A DNA stretch of 64,000 bases. It comes from an uncultured Gammaproteobacteria bacterium (lineage in GTDB: Bacteria; Pseudomonadota; Gammaproteobacteria; Arenicellales; JAANXG01). Location of the stretch: contig CAMYNL010000015.1 of the NCBI GenBank assembly GCA_947259705.1, forward strand, positions 1 to 64,000. The letters are read 5' to 3'. Positions 17,152 through 25,554 of this stretch are shown here, piece by piece; positions within the stretch are counted from its first letter, which is position 1; each line of letters begins with the position of its first letter. The position numbers and the translations under genes were made by a program. A model generated the notes under the pieces. That model was not told the DNA's origin. It searched no databases and was given only the letters and a program-made list of their open reading frames with translations.

Positions 17152-18314
17152 CCGCTACCTCCCCACCGGCAGCGTTCCCGGAGCTGCGCCAGGCGATACA
17201 GGATCTGTGCCGGCATTACCCGAATACTTACTGGCGCGAGCTGGATGAACGGCGTGAGTATCCCGATACCTTCGTTCAGGCCCTCACCGAGGCGGGCTGG
17301 CTGGCTGCGTTGATACCCGAACAGTACGGCGGTGCCGGCCTGGGCGTCACCGAGGCATCGGTGATCCTGGAGGAGATAAACCGCTGTGGTGGCAATGCCG
17401 GCGCATGCCATGCACAGATGTACACCATGGGCACCATCCTGCGCCACGGTTCCGCGGCGCAGAAGGAAAAGTTCCTGCCAGCCATCGCCAATGGTGAACT
17501 GCGCCTGCAGGCCTTCGGTGTTACCGAACCCACTACGGGGTCGGACACCACCAAACTGAAAACGCGGGCGGTACGGCGGGGCGACGTCTATGTCATCAAT
17601 GGCCAGAAGGTATGGACCTCGCGGGTGCAGCACTCCGACCTGATGCTGCTGCTGGCGCGCACCACGCCGCTGGAGGAGATCCGCAAGAAGTCGGAGGGCC
17701 TGTCGGTGTTCCTGGTCGATCTGCGCGACGTCAAGCCGGGGTCGCTGGCAGTCACGCCCATACGCACCATGATGAACCATGAAACCAACCAGGTTTTTTT
17801 CGACGATCTGGAGGTGCCGGCCGACAATCTCATTGGCGAGGAGGGCAGGGGGTTTCGCTACATCCTCGACGGCATGAACGTGGAGCGCATACTGATCGCC
17901 GCCGAATGCATCGGTGACGGCGACTGGTTTATCGACCGCTCGACCAACTATGCGGGGGAGAGGGTGGTGTTCGGCCGCCCGATCGGCCAGAACCAGGGTA
18001 TACAGTTCCCGCTGGCGCGGGCCTACGTCAATCTGCGGGCGGCGGACCTGATGCGCTACCGGGCCGCGGCGCTGTTCGACGCGGGCCAGGCCTGCGGCGC
18101 CGAGGCCAACATGACCAAGCTGCTGGCCGCCGATGCGTCCTGGCAGGCCGCCAATGCGGCGGTGCAGACCCATGGCGGCTTCGGTTTTGCGCAGGAATAC
18201 GATATCGAGCGCAAGTTCCGCGAGACCCGGCTGTACCAGGTGGCGCCGGTGTCCACCAACCTGATCCTGTCTTACATCGCCGAGCACGTGCTCGGCCTGC
18301 CGCGCTCATACTGA
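17148..18314 (+). CDS. Acyl-CoA dehydrogenase
   Basis: The protein has 388 residues with the full three-domain layout. The N-terminal helical domain has LIPEQYGGAGLG; the middle beta domain has FGVTEPTTGSDT and INGQKVWTS, which contact FAD; the C-terminal helical domain has GRPIGQNQGIQFPLA and QTHGGFGFAQEYDIE. The catalytic base is likely an acidic residue in the C-terminal domain, but I did not place it. It starts with GTG overlapping the lyase stop and ends in TGATG, sharing one base with the CoA-transferase gene. In Pseudomonas an acyl-CoA dehydrogenase also lies in the itaconate cluster. Its step is not known here. Confidence 0.92.
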   Translation: MTATSPPAAFPELRQAIQDLCRHYPNTYWRELDERREYPDTFVQALTEAGWLAALIPEQYGGAGLGVTEASVILEEINRCGGNAGACHAQMYTMGTILRHGSAAQKEKFLPAIANGELRLQAFGVTEPTTGSDTTKLKTRAVRRGDVYVINGQKVWTSRVQHSDLMLLLARTTPLEEIRKKSEGLSVFLVDLRDVKPGSLAVTPIRTMMNHETNQVFFDDLEVPADNLIGEEGRGFRYILDGMNVERILIAAECIGDGDWFIDRSTNYAGERVVFGRPIGQNQGIQFPLARAYVNLRAADLMRYRAAALFDAGQACGAEANMTKLLAADASWQAANAAVQTHGGFGFAQEYDIERKFRETRLYQVAPVSTNLILSYIAEHVLGLPRSY

Positions 18315-19492
18315 TGCTGCCGCTGACGGGGGTCACCGTGGTCGCCCTGGAACAGGCGGTGGCGGCGCCCCTGGCCACCCGCCAGCTGGCCGATATGGGA
18401 GCGCGGGTGATCAAGGTGGAGCGTCCCGGCAGCGGCGACTTTGCGCGCGGCTACGACCATTCGGTACGCGGGCAGTCCAGTCACTTCGTATGGCTAAACC
18501 GTTCCAAGGAAAGTCTCAGCCTGAACCTCAAACACCCGTCGGCCGCCGCCATTCTGGAGCGGCTGCTCGCCGAGGCGGATATCTTCGTGCAGAACCTGGC
18601 GCCGGGGGCGGCCGCGCGCCTGGGTCTGGATGCCGGGCGGCTGCGGACCCGGAACGAACGTCTCATCGTCTGTAACATTTCCGGATACGGTCAGGAGGGG
18701 CCCTACCGAGACAAGAAGGCCTATGACCTGCTGGTGCAGTGTGAGACCGGACTGGTCTCCACCACCGGCACCCCCGACACACCGTGCAAGGTAGGTATCG
18801 CGGTGGCGGATATCGCAGCCGGCATGTACGCCTTCAGCGGGTTGCTCGCCGCGCTGCTGCACCGGGAGCGTGGCGGGCCGGCGCAGGTAATCGACATCTC
18901 ACTGTTCGATGCGCTGGCGGAATGGATGGCTTATCCGGCGTATTTCACCGCCTACGGCGGCAGTCCGCCGCCGCGAACCGCGGCCAGTCACGCCACCATC
19001 ATGCCCTACGGCCCCTTCACCTGTGGTGATGGTGCGACGGTTCTGCTCGGCATACAGAATGAAAGGGAGTGGCGGCGCTTTTGCGAACAGGTGCTGGGGC
19101 AGCCGGCGCTTGCCGAAGACGACAGGTTTGCCAGCAACGCCGACCGGGTCCGGCATCGCGAAGCACTCAGGGCCATCATCGAGGCGGTATTCGATGCCAC
19201 CACCGGGTACGAGGTGGTGGCTCGTCTCGACGCGGCCCAGATCGCCAGCGCGAATCTGAACTCGATGGCCGAGTTCCTGGAGCACCCGCAGCTGCTGCAG
19301 CGCGGGCGCTGGACCGAAGTCGGTTCACCGGGCGGTACCATCCGTGCCCTGTACCCGCCGTGGGCGGCGGCGGGGGACGAGGTGAGGATGGACCCGATCC
19401 CTGACGTAGGTGAACATAGCGCGGCCATCCTGCGTGAACTGGGCCACAGCGATGCCGACATTACGACGCTGCGTGAACAGGGCGCCATCTAG
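18314..19492 (+). CDS. CaiB/BaiF (class III) CoA-transferase
   Basis: The protein has 392 residues. The family start is clear: LTGVTVVALEQAVAAPLATR, then LADMGARVIKVERPGSGDFAR, and LNLKHPSAAAILERLLAEAD. The catalytic aspartate is expected in the KKAYDLLVQCETGL region. Class III enzymes move CoA between an acyl-CoA donor and a carboxylic acid through a bound anhydride. As last gene of the operon it probably activates the free acid that the hydratase and lyase then process, which would make it an itaconate- or mesaconate-CoA transferase. It could act on another dicarboxylate. Confidence 0.9.
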   Translation: MLPLTGVTVVALEQAVAAPLATRQLADMGARVIKVERPGSGDFARGYDHSVRGQSSHFVWLNRSKESLSLNLKHPSAAAILERLLAEADIFVQNLAPGAAARLGLDAGRLRTRNERLIVCNISGYGQEGPYRDKKAYDLLVQCETGLVSTTGTPDTPCKVGIAVADIAAGMYAFSGLLAALLHRERGGPAQVIDISLFDALAEWMAYPAYFTAYGGSPPPRTAASHATIMPYGPFTCGDGATVLLGIQNEREWRRFCEQVLGQPALAEDDRFASNADRVRHREALRAIIEAVFDATTGYEVVARLDAAQIASANLNSMAEFLEHPQLLQRGRWTEVGSPGGTIRALYPPWAAAGDEVRMDPIPDVGEHSAAILRELGHSDADITTLREQGAI

Positions 19493-19506
19493 CGGTCGCC
19501 GAATCG

Positions 19507-19818
19507 TCAGTGTTCACCACACAGGGTGCTGGTGACCCGGGGGCAGTGGGTCTTGCGGCGGATCGTTTTCCCCGGCCCGCGCGAGCGGCGGTTCCGAGGC
19601 GTCGACTGTCGGCGACTGTTCAACGAGTGTTCTAGTTCCCGCTGCCTTGCCAGGGATGATCGGTAATCGGATTCCGAAGGGGCGTCCTGGTCATAGTCAT
19701 AGCCCGGTTCGTCGCTGTAGGTGACGTGACCATGTTCGTCTACATGCTTGGTGAACTGGCCCTCGACCGGAGGCGCGAACAGGAAAGCGGACAGCAACAA
19801 ATAGATCGGAGTTCTCAT
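19507..19818 (-). CDS. DUF4124-type secreted small protein
   Basis: The protein has 103 residues from the ATG at 19818, preceded by AAGGA eight bases upstream; an in-frame start at 19863 would add 15 unlikely residues. It has a signal peptide (TPIYLLLSAFLFAPPVEG) and then the DUF4124 pattern of a short beta hairpin, KHVDEHGHVTYSDEPG. A basic, Ser/Arg-rich tail with two cysteines follows. Its function is unknown; DUF4124 proteins are periplasmic or envelope proteins common in gammaproteobacteria. It is convergent with the CoA operon, 14 bases apart. Confidence 0.8.
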   Translation of the reverse strand: MRTPIYLLLSAFLFAPPVEGQFTKHVDEHGHVTYSDEPGYDYDQDAPSESDYRSSLARQRELEHSLNSRRQSTPRNRRSRGPGKTIRRKTHCPRVTSTLCGEH

Positions 19819-19903
19819 GGCGTCATCCTTGAGCGAGTGAGAGAGACCCGAGAGTATGGGCAAGTGGCGCCGGGGCTGTAAAGGCGGAAAAACTGTAATT
19901 TTA

Positions 19904-19919
19904 CATAATATACATTATG
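19904..19919. promoter_or_regulatory. Palindrome CATAAT-ATAC-ATTATG before the DUF4124 gene
   Basis: A perfect 6-bp inverted repeat with a 4-base centre lies 85 bases upstream of the DUF4124 start and just downstream of the GDCCVxC stop. It is AT-rich in GC-rich surroundings and contains possible -10 sequence on the minus strand. It may be an operator or part of the promoter; no regulator can be named. Confidence 0.35.
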
Positions 19920-19924
19920 CGAAG

Positions 19925-20155
19925 TTAGAGTGAGCTGTCACCACAACACCGGTCGCGCTGCACCGGTGGGCACGGCACCGTCCCGAATGAGCAGAACACG
20001 CAACAATCCCCCTTTCTGGGTCTCAGCAACACGCCGCAGTGCCGGCATTCATAAAACCATATGCAGGCGTCCAAGGGCATGTCTTCTCTCTGCCGGTGAT
20101 GGCAATGCGGGCAAGTGAGCTCCGACTCAGTGAGGACCTGGACTCGTTCCATCAT
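19925..20155 (-). CDS. GDCCVxC-domain small metal-binding-type protein
   Basis: The protein has 76 residues. It has a CPHC pair near residue 15, a CRHC pair near 37, and the signature GDCCVFCSFGTVPCPP at 49-64. Members of this GDCCVxC family occur as cysteine or selenocysteine forms; here all positions are cysteine. The arrangement suggests a zinc-ribbon or redox protein, but the role is not known. The start ATG at 20155 overlaps the pirin stop by four bases (ATGA), which indicates translational coupling. The frame extends further upstream inside the pirin gene, but those residues are not part of this protein. Confidence 0.8.
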   Translation of the reverse strand: MMERVQVLTESELTCPHCHHRQREDMPLDACIWFYECRHCGVLLRPRKGDCCVFCSFGTVPCPPVQRDRCCGDSSL

Positions 20156-21039
20156 TCGCCCGGCATGTCCATACGCCCGGCGTCGCCGGGGACCGGCGGA
20201 AAACGGTGATTCCGCCAATCGGATTTCGCCTGCTCGATACGCGCACGCGAACTGGCGACAAAGTTCCACCACAGGTACGGGGGGCTCTCCACGGGCGCGC
20301 CACCCAGTAGCATCAACCGGCTGCGTTCCAGGGCGCGCACCCTGAGCCCTCGATCCCGCGACGCCAGCAACCCGAGTGCGCCGGGCCGCAGCACCACTGA
20401 TCCCACGGTCACCGCGCCTGACACCAGGTAAATGCCGAGGTCCGGGGGTTCCGGTGGTAGCGGTGCTTCGACACCCGGCTCCAGCCCGATATCCACATAG
20501 GAGAGCTCTGAACGGGCGCGCACCGGCGACGTCTCGCCATATGCCCGGCCCGCGATGACGGTCACAGCAGCACCGTCGGTTTGCCAGCATGGCAACGATG
20601 CCGGCCGGTAGTTGGCGAAATCAGGGGGACATTGTTCCGCGGCCGGCGGCAGTGCCACCCACGTCTGGATGCCGTGGATCACGCCGCCGGCAGCCGCGCC
20701 ACCCGGGTCCGTCCGCTCGGAGTGCACGATACCCCGGCCCGCGGTCATCCAGTTGACCTCGCCCGGGCGAATCATCTGTTCATGTCCCAGGCTGTCCCGG
20801 TGTACCAGTTCGCCGCTGAACAGGTAGGTGACGGTGGCCAGGCCGATGTGGGGATGCGGCGGCACCGCGATTCCCTTGCCGGCGGCGACGTCCACCGGTC
20901 CGAAATGATCGAAGTAGATAAAAGGACCGATACCGTCGAGGTCTTTCTCCGGCAACAGACGTTTGACGCTGACGCCGCCAACTTTTCGCAAACGTGCCTG
21001 GATCTGCCTGGTGATCACGTCACGGCTCCAGAGATTCAA
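20152..21039 (-). CDS. Pirin family protein
   Basis: The protein has 295 residues. The N-terminal cupin carries the metal-binding His/Glu set of pirins: GPFIYFDHFGP, PPHPHIGLATVTYLFSGEL, HRDSLGH and RGIVHSERT. The C-terminal cupin has LVSGAVTVGSVVLRPGALG. Pirins are iron-binding proteins; some have quercetinase activity, but the natural substrate is often unknown. It is upstream of and coupled to the GDCCVxC gene, and divergent from the aminotransferase gene, with 59 bases between the two starts. The first seven residues could be extra (GTG at residue 8). Confidence 0.93.
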   Translation of the reverse strand: MNLWSRDVITRQIQARLRKVGGVSVKRLLPEKDLDGIGPFIYFDHFGPVDVAAGKGIAVPPHPHIGLATVTYLFSGELVHRDSLGHEQMIRPGEVNWMTAGRGIVHSERTDPGGAAAGGVIHGIQTWVALPPAAEQCPPDFANYRPASLPCWQTDGAAVTVIAGRAYGETSPVRARSELSYVDIGLEPGVEAPLPPEPPDLGIYLVSGAVTVGSVVLRPGALGLLASRDRGLRVRALERSRLMLLGGAPVESPPYLWWNFVASSRARIEQAKSDWRNHRFPPVPGDAGRMDMPGE

Positions 21040-21098
21040 TGGCTACCGGAGAACCCGGGGTGTCGGCGCTCGTTTCGCGCCGCCCAACGGACTGAGTT

Positions 21099-22271
21099 AT
21101 GATCATCTGTACCACTACTGATCGGATGCCACCCTCGATGATCGATCCAGCGGCGGAGTTTCCGCTCGCCGACGACATTATCTACCTGAATCACGCCGCC
21201 GTCGCCCCCCTGCCACGTCGGGCCCGGCAACTGACGGTAGAGTTTCTGGACGACGCGGTAACTCATGGCGCCGCGCATTACCCCGAGTGGCTGCGGGTCG
21301 AGGCATCGGTGCGCCGACAGCTGGGACAGCTGGTAGGGGCGGCGGACCCCGATGACATCGCGATACTGAAGAATACCTCTGAGGCATTGTCCGTCGTCGC
21401 CCACGGTTTTCCGTGGCGTGACGGCGACCGCGTCATCATCAGCAGCGAGGAATTCCCTTCCAACCGCATCGTCTGGGAATCCCTGCAACGACGCGGGGTC
21501 GGGGTGATCGAGGTGGATCTACGCTCGGCGCCCGACCCGGAAGACGCACTGCTTGCCGCCATTGATGCACGCACGCGCATGCTGGCAGTCAGCGCCGTGC
21601 AGTTCGCCAGCGGCCTGCGCCTTGACCTGGCGCGGCTGGGCGACGAGTGCCGGCAACGCGATATCGCCCTGTGCGTGGACGCGATCCAGGCGGTCGGAGC
21701 GCTGGAACTGGATGTGTTGGCGATGCAGATAGACTTTCTCGCCGCGGACGCGCACAAATGGATGCTCGGGCCTGAGGGCGTGGCGCTGTTCTACTGCGCC
21801 GCGGACTGGCGTGATCGCCTGCTGCTGCACCAGTTCGGCTGGCACATGCGTGAGAACAGCGGAGACTATGACAGTCACGACTGGCAGCCGGCGGCCAATG
21901 CCCGACGGTTCGAATGTGGCAGCATGAACATGTTGGGTATTCACGCCCTGGCGGGCAGCCTTTCGGTGTTACTGGAAACCGGTATGCACGCTGTAGAGGG
22001 TTCGGTGCTTGCGCGCAGTGACTATCTGTTCGCGCAGATCGAGGCGCGAAGCGGGCTCGATCTGCTGACTGACAATCGCGCCGGTCGCTACGCCGGTATC
22101 GTGTCGTTCCGTGCCCGTGGTGCCCCCAACGACCAGCTTTACACTCGCTTGCGCGAGGCCGGTGTCGTGTGCGCGCAGCGCGGCGGAGGCATCCGTTTCT
22201 CGCCCCATTTCTACACCGCGCTCGAGCAGCTGGACGGCGCACTTGAAATCGTCGACACAGTTAGCAAATAG
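21099..22271 (+). CDS. PLP-dependent enzyme of the class V aminotransferase fold
   Basis: The protein has 390 residues. The fold signature is clear: IIYLNHAAVAPLPRRA at the start, LKNTSEALSVVAHGF for cofactor phosphate binding, ALCVDAIQAVGALELDV with the pyridine-binding aspartate, and AADAHKWMLGPEGVALFY with the lysine that holds pyridoxal phosphate. The layout is like cysteine desulfurases and isopenicillin-epimerase-like proteins. No conserved cysteine loop of SufS/IscS is evident, so sulfur chemistry is not shown. The start is not certain: ATG at 21099, 21126 or 21138 are all possible, none with a good ribosome site. Confidence 0.85.
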   Translation: MIICTTTDRMPPSMIDPAAEFPLADDIIYLNHAAVAPLPRRARQLTVEFLDDAVTHGAAHYPEWLRVEASVRRQLGQLVGAADPDDIAILKNTSEALSVVAHGFPWRDGDRVIISSEEFPSNRIVWESLQRRGVGVIEVDLRSAPDPEDALLAAIDARTRMLAVSAVQFASGLRLDLARLGDECRQRDIALCVDAIQAVGALELDVLAMQIDFLAADAHKWMLGPEGVALFYCAADWRDRLLLHQFGWHMRENSGDYDSHDWQPAANARRFECGSMNMLGIHALAGSLSVLLETGMHAVEGSVLARSDYLFAQIEARSGLDLLTDNRAGRYAGIVSFRARGAPNDQLYTRLREAGVVCAQRGGGIRFSPHFYTALEQLDGALEIVDTVSK

Positions 22272-22286
22272 TCTGAAGAAAAGACT
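22270..22286 (+). terminator. Weak stem-loop after the aminotransferase gene
   Basis: AGTCT at 22270-22274 pairs with AGACT at 22282-22286, followed by CTATCATTTTGTTTTA. The stem is short, so this is only a possible terminator. Confidence 0.3.
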
Positions 22287-22344
22287 CTATCATTTTGTTT
22301 TAAATTAAAAAAGAATAGAAATTTAGAACGTAGTGTCAGTTCGC

Positions 22345-22677
22345 TCACTCGGCGTGCGGGGTCGGCATCAGGCGGTCGAGTTCCGCCAGGAGTTCCAGCA
22401 GCCGACTGCAGGGCCTCGAGAACTCACTGAAATATACCTCGGCGGCCGGCAGGATCTGGCATCTCTCCGCCAGTGGCTGCCCCCGTTCCAGCACCGCCCG
22501 CATGCGCGGAAGGAACAGCCACTGCAGCCATTCGGGAAAAGCGAGGCGGTCGATGGCGAACGGGGCCGTGCTGGCCAGCGCGTCTTCGTCCGGCGGGTGC
22601 TCACGCCACAGGCCCGACTCGCGCATCTCGGCCTCGATGTCCGATAGCAAGGTCCTGATCCGCTGGTCGTACCTCAC
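22345..22677 (-). CDS. yqcC: YqcC family protein
   Basis: The protein has 110 residues, with the YqcC pattern: LLSDIEAEMRESGLW near the start, FAIDRLAFPEWLQWLFLPRM in the middle, and a C-terminal hydrophobic stretch LLELLAELDRLM. Its biochemical role is not established. It overlaps the tatD stop by four bases and is the last gene of the long leftward cluster that begins at rpmF. In other gammaproteobacteria yqcC often sits by truC, which is not found here. Confidence 0.85.
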   Translation of the reverse strand: MRYDQRIRTLLSDIEAEMRESGLWREHPPDEDALASTAPFAIDRLAFPEWLQWLFLPRMRAVLERGQPLAERCQILPAAEVYFSEFSRPCSRLLELLAELDRLMPTPHAE

Positions 22678-23456
22678 GCCCGCTGACGCTGCGCGCCGCG
22701 GAACAACTCGAAGAAATTCTCCGTGGTCGCGGCGGCGAGTTCCTCGGCGTCCATGCCGCGGAGCGCGGCGACGAATTCCGCCGTATGGCGCACGAAGGCT
22801 GGTTCATTGGTCTTGCCTCTATGCGGTACCGGAGCCAGATAAGGGCTGTCGGTTTCCACCAGTATCCGGTCCAGCGGCGCGCGGCGCGCGACCTCCTGCA
22901 CGTCATGGGCGGATTTGAAGGTGACAATGCCCGAAAACGAGATATAAAACCCGATATCCAGCGCCTGCTGAGCGATCCGCCAGTCCTCCGCAAAACAGTG
23001 CATCACCCCGCCCGATTCGCGGGCCCCGCTGGACTGGAGCATGGCCATGGTGTCGTCCGCGGCCTCGCGGGTGTGAATGATCAGCGGCTTGGCGGCCACT
23101 CTGGCGGCCTCGATGTGGCACCGGAATCGTTCGCGCTGCCAATCCAGGTCACCCTGGTTGCGAAAGTAGTCCAGACCGGTTTCTCCGATCGCTACGATGT
23201 CCGGGTCCGCGGCAAGGGTGACAAGTTCCTCCATGTCGGGTTCCCGCCCCCGGGTTTCGTTGGGGTGGACCCCGACCGATGCAAAGATTTGTCGGTTGTT
23301 GCGGGCGATCTCCAGTACGTCGGGGAAGTCTTCCATGTTGACCGATACGCACAGCATGTGGGTGACATTATTGGCCGCCGCTCGCTCCAGGACATCATCC
23401 AGGTGCGGTCCGAGGGGATCAAAATTGATATGGCAGTGCGAATCGACCAGTTGCAT
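22674..23456 (-). CDS. TatD family metal-dependent DNase/hydrolase
   Basis: The protein has 260 residues with a TIM-barrel metallohydrolase layout. Metal ligands are visible in VDSHCHINF (residues 4-12), IGETGLDYF (near 92), PLIIHTREA (near 124), GVMHCFAED (near 149) and LVETDSPYL (near 200). TatD-like enzymes act as 3'-5' exonucleases or D-amino-acyl deacylases. The position after holB-pilZ fits the YcfH branch. It is in operon with pilZ upstream (37 bases) and yqcC downstream (overlap). Confidence 0.93.
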   Translation of the reverse strand: MQLVDSHCHINFDPLGPHLDDVLERAAANNVTHMLCVSVNMEDFPDVLEIARNNRQIFASVGVHPNETRGREPDMEELVTLAADPDIVAIGETGLDYFRNQGDLDWQRERFRCHIEAARVAAKPLIIHTREAADDTMAMLQSSGARESGGVMHCFAEDWRIAQQALDIGFYISFSGIVTFKSAHDVQEVARRAPLDRILVETDSPYLAPVPHRGKTNEPAFVRHTAEFVAALRGMDAEELAAATTENFFELFRGAQRQRA

Positions 23457-23493
23457 GACGTTGCAATCGCCGGCATTGGCGGTCGCCGGTGAA

Positions 23494-23877
23494 CTACATG
23501 GTGTGGGTAGGTCGCTCCGATTTCAATGCCCCGCCCAGCAGTACCTCGATCTTGGTGCGGGCCGCGCCGGAATCCTTGGCGCTGAATTGTATGCCGACGC
23601 CGGCTGCGCGGTTTCCCTGGGCACCGATGGGCGTAAGCCAGACCACGTTGCCGGCGACCGGGATCTTCTCCTTTTCCTCCAGCAGGGTCAGCAGCATGAA
23701 TACCTCCTCCCCCAGCTGGTACTCCTTGTTGGTGGGTATGAACAGCCCACCACCCTTGAGGAACGGCATATACGCCGCATACAGGGCACTCTTGTCCTTG
23801 ATGGTCAGCGACAGCACGGTGGGGCGCAGCCCACCATTCTCGGTTGTATCGAACTTTTCGTTGCTGTCGTTCGCCAT
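23494..23877 (-). CDS. pilZ: PilZ domain protein, type IV pilus-linked
   Basis: The protein has 127 residues. The PilZ fold begins near residue 16 (LRPTVLSLTIKDKSALYAAY) with GGGLFIPTNKEYQLGEEVF, and the strand VAGNVVWLTPIGA and GVGIQFSAKD follow. The usual c-di-GMP-binding RxxxR and D/NxSxxG motifs are absent, as in the PilZ of the holB-pilZ operon, which acts in type IV pilus assembly without binding the nucleotide itself. It follows holB by 10 bases. Confidence 0.9.
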   Translation of the reverse strand: MANDSNEKFDTTENGGLRPTVLSLTIKDKSALYAAYMPFLKGGGLFIPTNKEYQLGEEVFMLLTLLEEKEKIPVAGNVVWLTPIGAQGNRAAGVGIQFSAKDSGAARTKIEVLLGGALKSERPTHTM

Positions 23878-23887
23878 GGTCCACTTT

Positions 23888-24925
23888 TTACCGGGAAAGC
23901 CGGGTCAGGTCTATGAGCAGGTCTTCAAGCACCAGGCTGGCATCCAACGGACCGTCCAGATCCTGCAGATACCGCCCCACCCGGTCCGTAAGCGCATAGG
24001 CTTTTTCCAAGTTTATGCGTTCTGCGCCAGCTTGCAACCATCCCCTCGCCGAAGGATGAAAAAGACATGGCGGGTCGCTAACCGTCCGGCAGCGAATGGT
24101 GTCCACCAGCAGGCGCTGCAGGATGCCCACGGCCTGACCGGCATTCAACGCCTTCCAGCGCGCCGCAGCGACCACCGGATCAGCGTCCTTTACGCTCATG
24201 ATCAGGCGCTGGAAATCTTCCTGCACGGTTGTGTGCAGCTTCATGAAATCGTTGTTCGCCATTGCGACCGCCGCCAGCGGCGCCCCGCCCGCGAGCTGCA
24301 GCGCGGCCTGTGCCTGATCGGAATCCATCTCGCTATTGTGTTCAAGCCACTGCAGCGCCGTGGCCTCGTCCGGCAACGCCAGATCCAGCCGCACGCAGCG
24401 ACTGCGAACGGTCGCGGGCAGCCGGTGGACCTCGCTGCTGACGAGGATGAATACCGTGCCCGCAGACGGCTCTTCCAGCACCTTCAGCAACGCGTTGGCG
24501 GCATTGATATTCATGCGGTCTGCAGGCGCGATGATTACTGCCTTGCGGTTTCCCAGATGTGAGTGGGTGCTGATTCCTGCGGTCAGTCGACGCACCTGGT
24601 CAACCGATATGATCGCCTTGGGCTTACTGCTCTTGCCCCCGGTTCCCGGCAGGTAACGCTGCGCGAACAGCGCCTGCATCGATCCCGGATCTGCGGCGCA
24701 CAGCGCCTCGGTGGTCAGTACATGGAGGTCGGGGTGACTGCCGGCCCGTACCAAGTGCCAGCCCCGTTCATCCCCTCCAGCCACCACCTGAGCCGCGGCA
24801 TTGAGTGCAAGCACCGTCTTGCCCAGGCCTGGCGGTCCGCTGATCAGCCAGGCGTGTGCGGACCGGCTTCGTTGCGCAGTCAACTTCTGCAGCGGCTGGG
24901 CCAGCCATGGGGGCAGCTCCATCAC
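23888..24925 (-). CDS. holB: DNA polymerase III, delta' subunit
   Basis: The protein has 345 residues, part of the clamp-loader complex that places the beta sliding clamp on DNA. A P-loop GPPGLGKTVLALNAA lies near residue 31, SHPDLHVL near 66, LLKVLEEPSAGTVFIL near 147 and the SRC motif (TVRSRCVRLDL) near 170. The four-cysteine zinc module that usually lies between the P-loop and the HPD motif is not present; only one cysteine lies nearby (EALCAADPG). The start overlaps the tmk stop by four bases. Confidence 0.93.
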   Translation of the reverse strand: MMELPPWLAQPLQKLTAQRSRSAHAWLISGPPGLGKTVLALNAAAQVVAGGDERGWHLVRAGSHPDLHVLTTEALCAADPGSMQALFAQRYLPGTGGKSSKPKAIISVDQVRRLTAGISTHSHLGNRKAVIIAPADRMNINAANALLKVLEEPSAGTVFILVSSEVHRLPATVRSRCVRLDLALPDEATALQWLEHNSEMDSDQAQAALQLAGGAPLAAVAMANNDFMKLHTTVQEDFQRLIMSVKDADPVVAAARWKALNAGQAVGILQRLLVDTIRCRTVSDPPCLFHPSARGWLQAGAERINLEKAYALTDRVGRYLQDLDGPLDASLVLEDLLIDLTRLSR

Positions 24926-25554
24926 TGGTGTCGCGCCACGAAATCCGTGATGATGGATTGAATATCGCGCTGCACGGCAGCGAGGTCGCGACCGGCATCG
25001 ACGACACGGAATCGTGCGGCGTGTTCACGGGCGAGATCCAGATAGGCAGCGCGTACCGCCTGTTTGAATGCGAGGTCCTCCACCTCGAAGCGGTCGGGCG
25101 CGCTGCGTGCGCCACTACGGGAGTGGCCCACCGTGACGTCGACGTCGAGCAGCAACGTCAGGTCCGGACGCAGGCCACCTTGCACCATCTGCTCGAGCAC
25201 CGCGATTTTGTCGTGACCGAGCGCCCGGGCGGCCCCCTGGTACGCGTAGGTGGCATCGGTGAAGCGGTCACACAGTACCCAACGTCCCGCCTCCAGGGCG
25301 GGACGGATGACCTGGGTAAGGTGCTGAGCACGGGCGGCGAATATCAGCAGCAGTTCTGCATCCGGGTCCAGCGCCGGCGCGTGCAGTACCCATTCCCGCA
25401 CCTGCTCTCCCAACTCCGTGCCGCCGGGTTCGCGGGACCGCACTACTTCTTTTCCGGCTTCGCGCAGGAGCCCATGCACCAGTTCCAGATTGGTGGTCTT
25501 GCCGGCGCCGTCCTGGCCCTCAACGGTGATGAAACGGCCTCTTTGTAAGGTCAT
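24922..25554 (-). CDS. tmk: Thymidylate kinase
   Basis: The protein has 210 residues and phosphorylates dTMP to dTDP. The P-loop is EGQDGAGKTTNLELV (residues 12-26), the nucleotide-binding SREPGGTELGEQVR follows near 41, and CDRFTDATYAYQGAARALG is near 94. The lid-region arginines lie near GARSAPDRFE. It overlaps mltG upstream and holB downstream by four bases each, consistent with a tightly coupled operon. Confidence 0.96.
   Translation of the reverse strand: MTLQRGRFITVEGQDGAGKTTNLELVHGLLREAGKEVVRSREPGGTELGEQVREWVLHAPALDPDAELLLIFAARAQHLTQVIRPALEAGRWVLCDRFTDATYAYQGAARALGHDKIAVLEQMVQGGLRPDLTLLLDVDVTVGHSRSGARSAPDRFEVEDLAFKQAVRAAYLDLAREHAARFRVVDAGRDLAAVQRDIQSIITDFVARHQ

Noticed and set aside
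16452-18287. 611-codon minus-strand frame opposite the CoA operon
   Set aside because: It spans two real genes on the other strand and has no recognisable domain; it is a GC-rich shadow frame.
19925-20590. 221-codon frame ending with the GDCCVxC protein
   Set aside because: Only the last 76 residues make sense; the rest lies within the pirin gene, and an overlapping ATG gives the better start.
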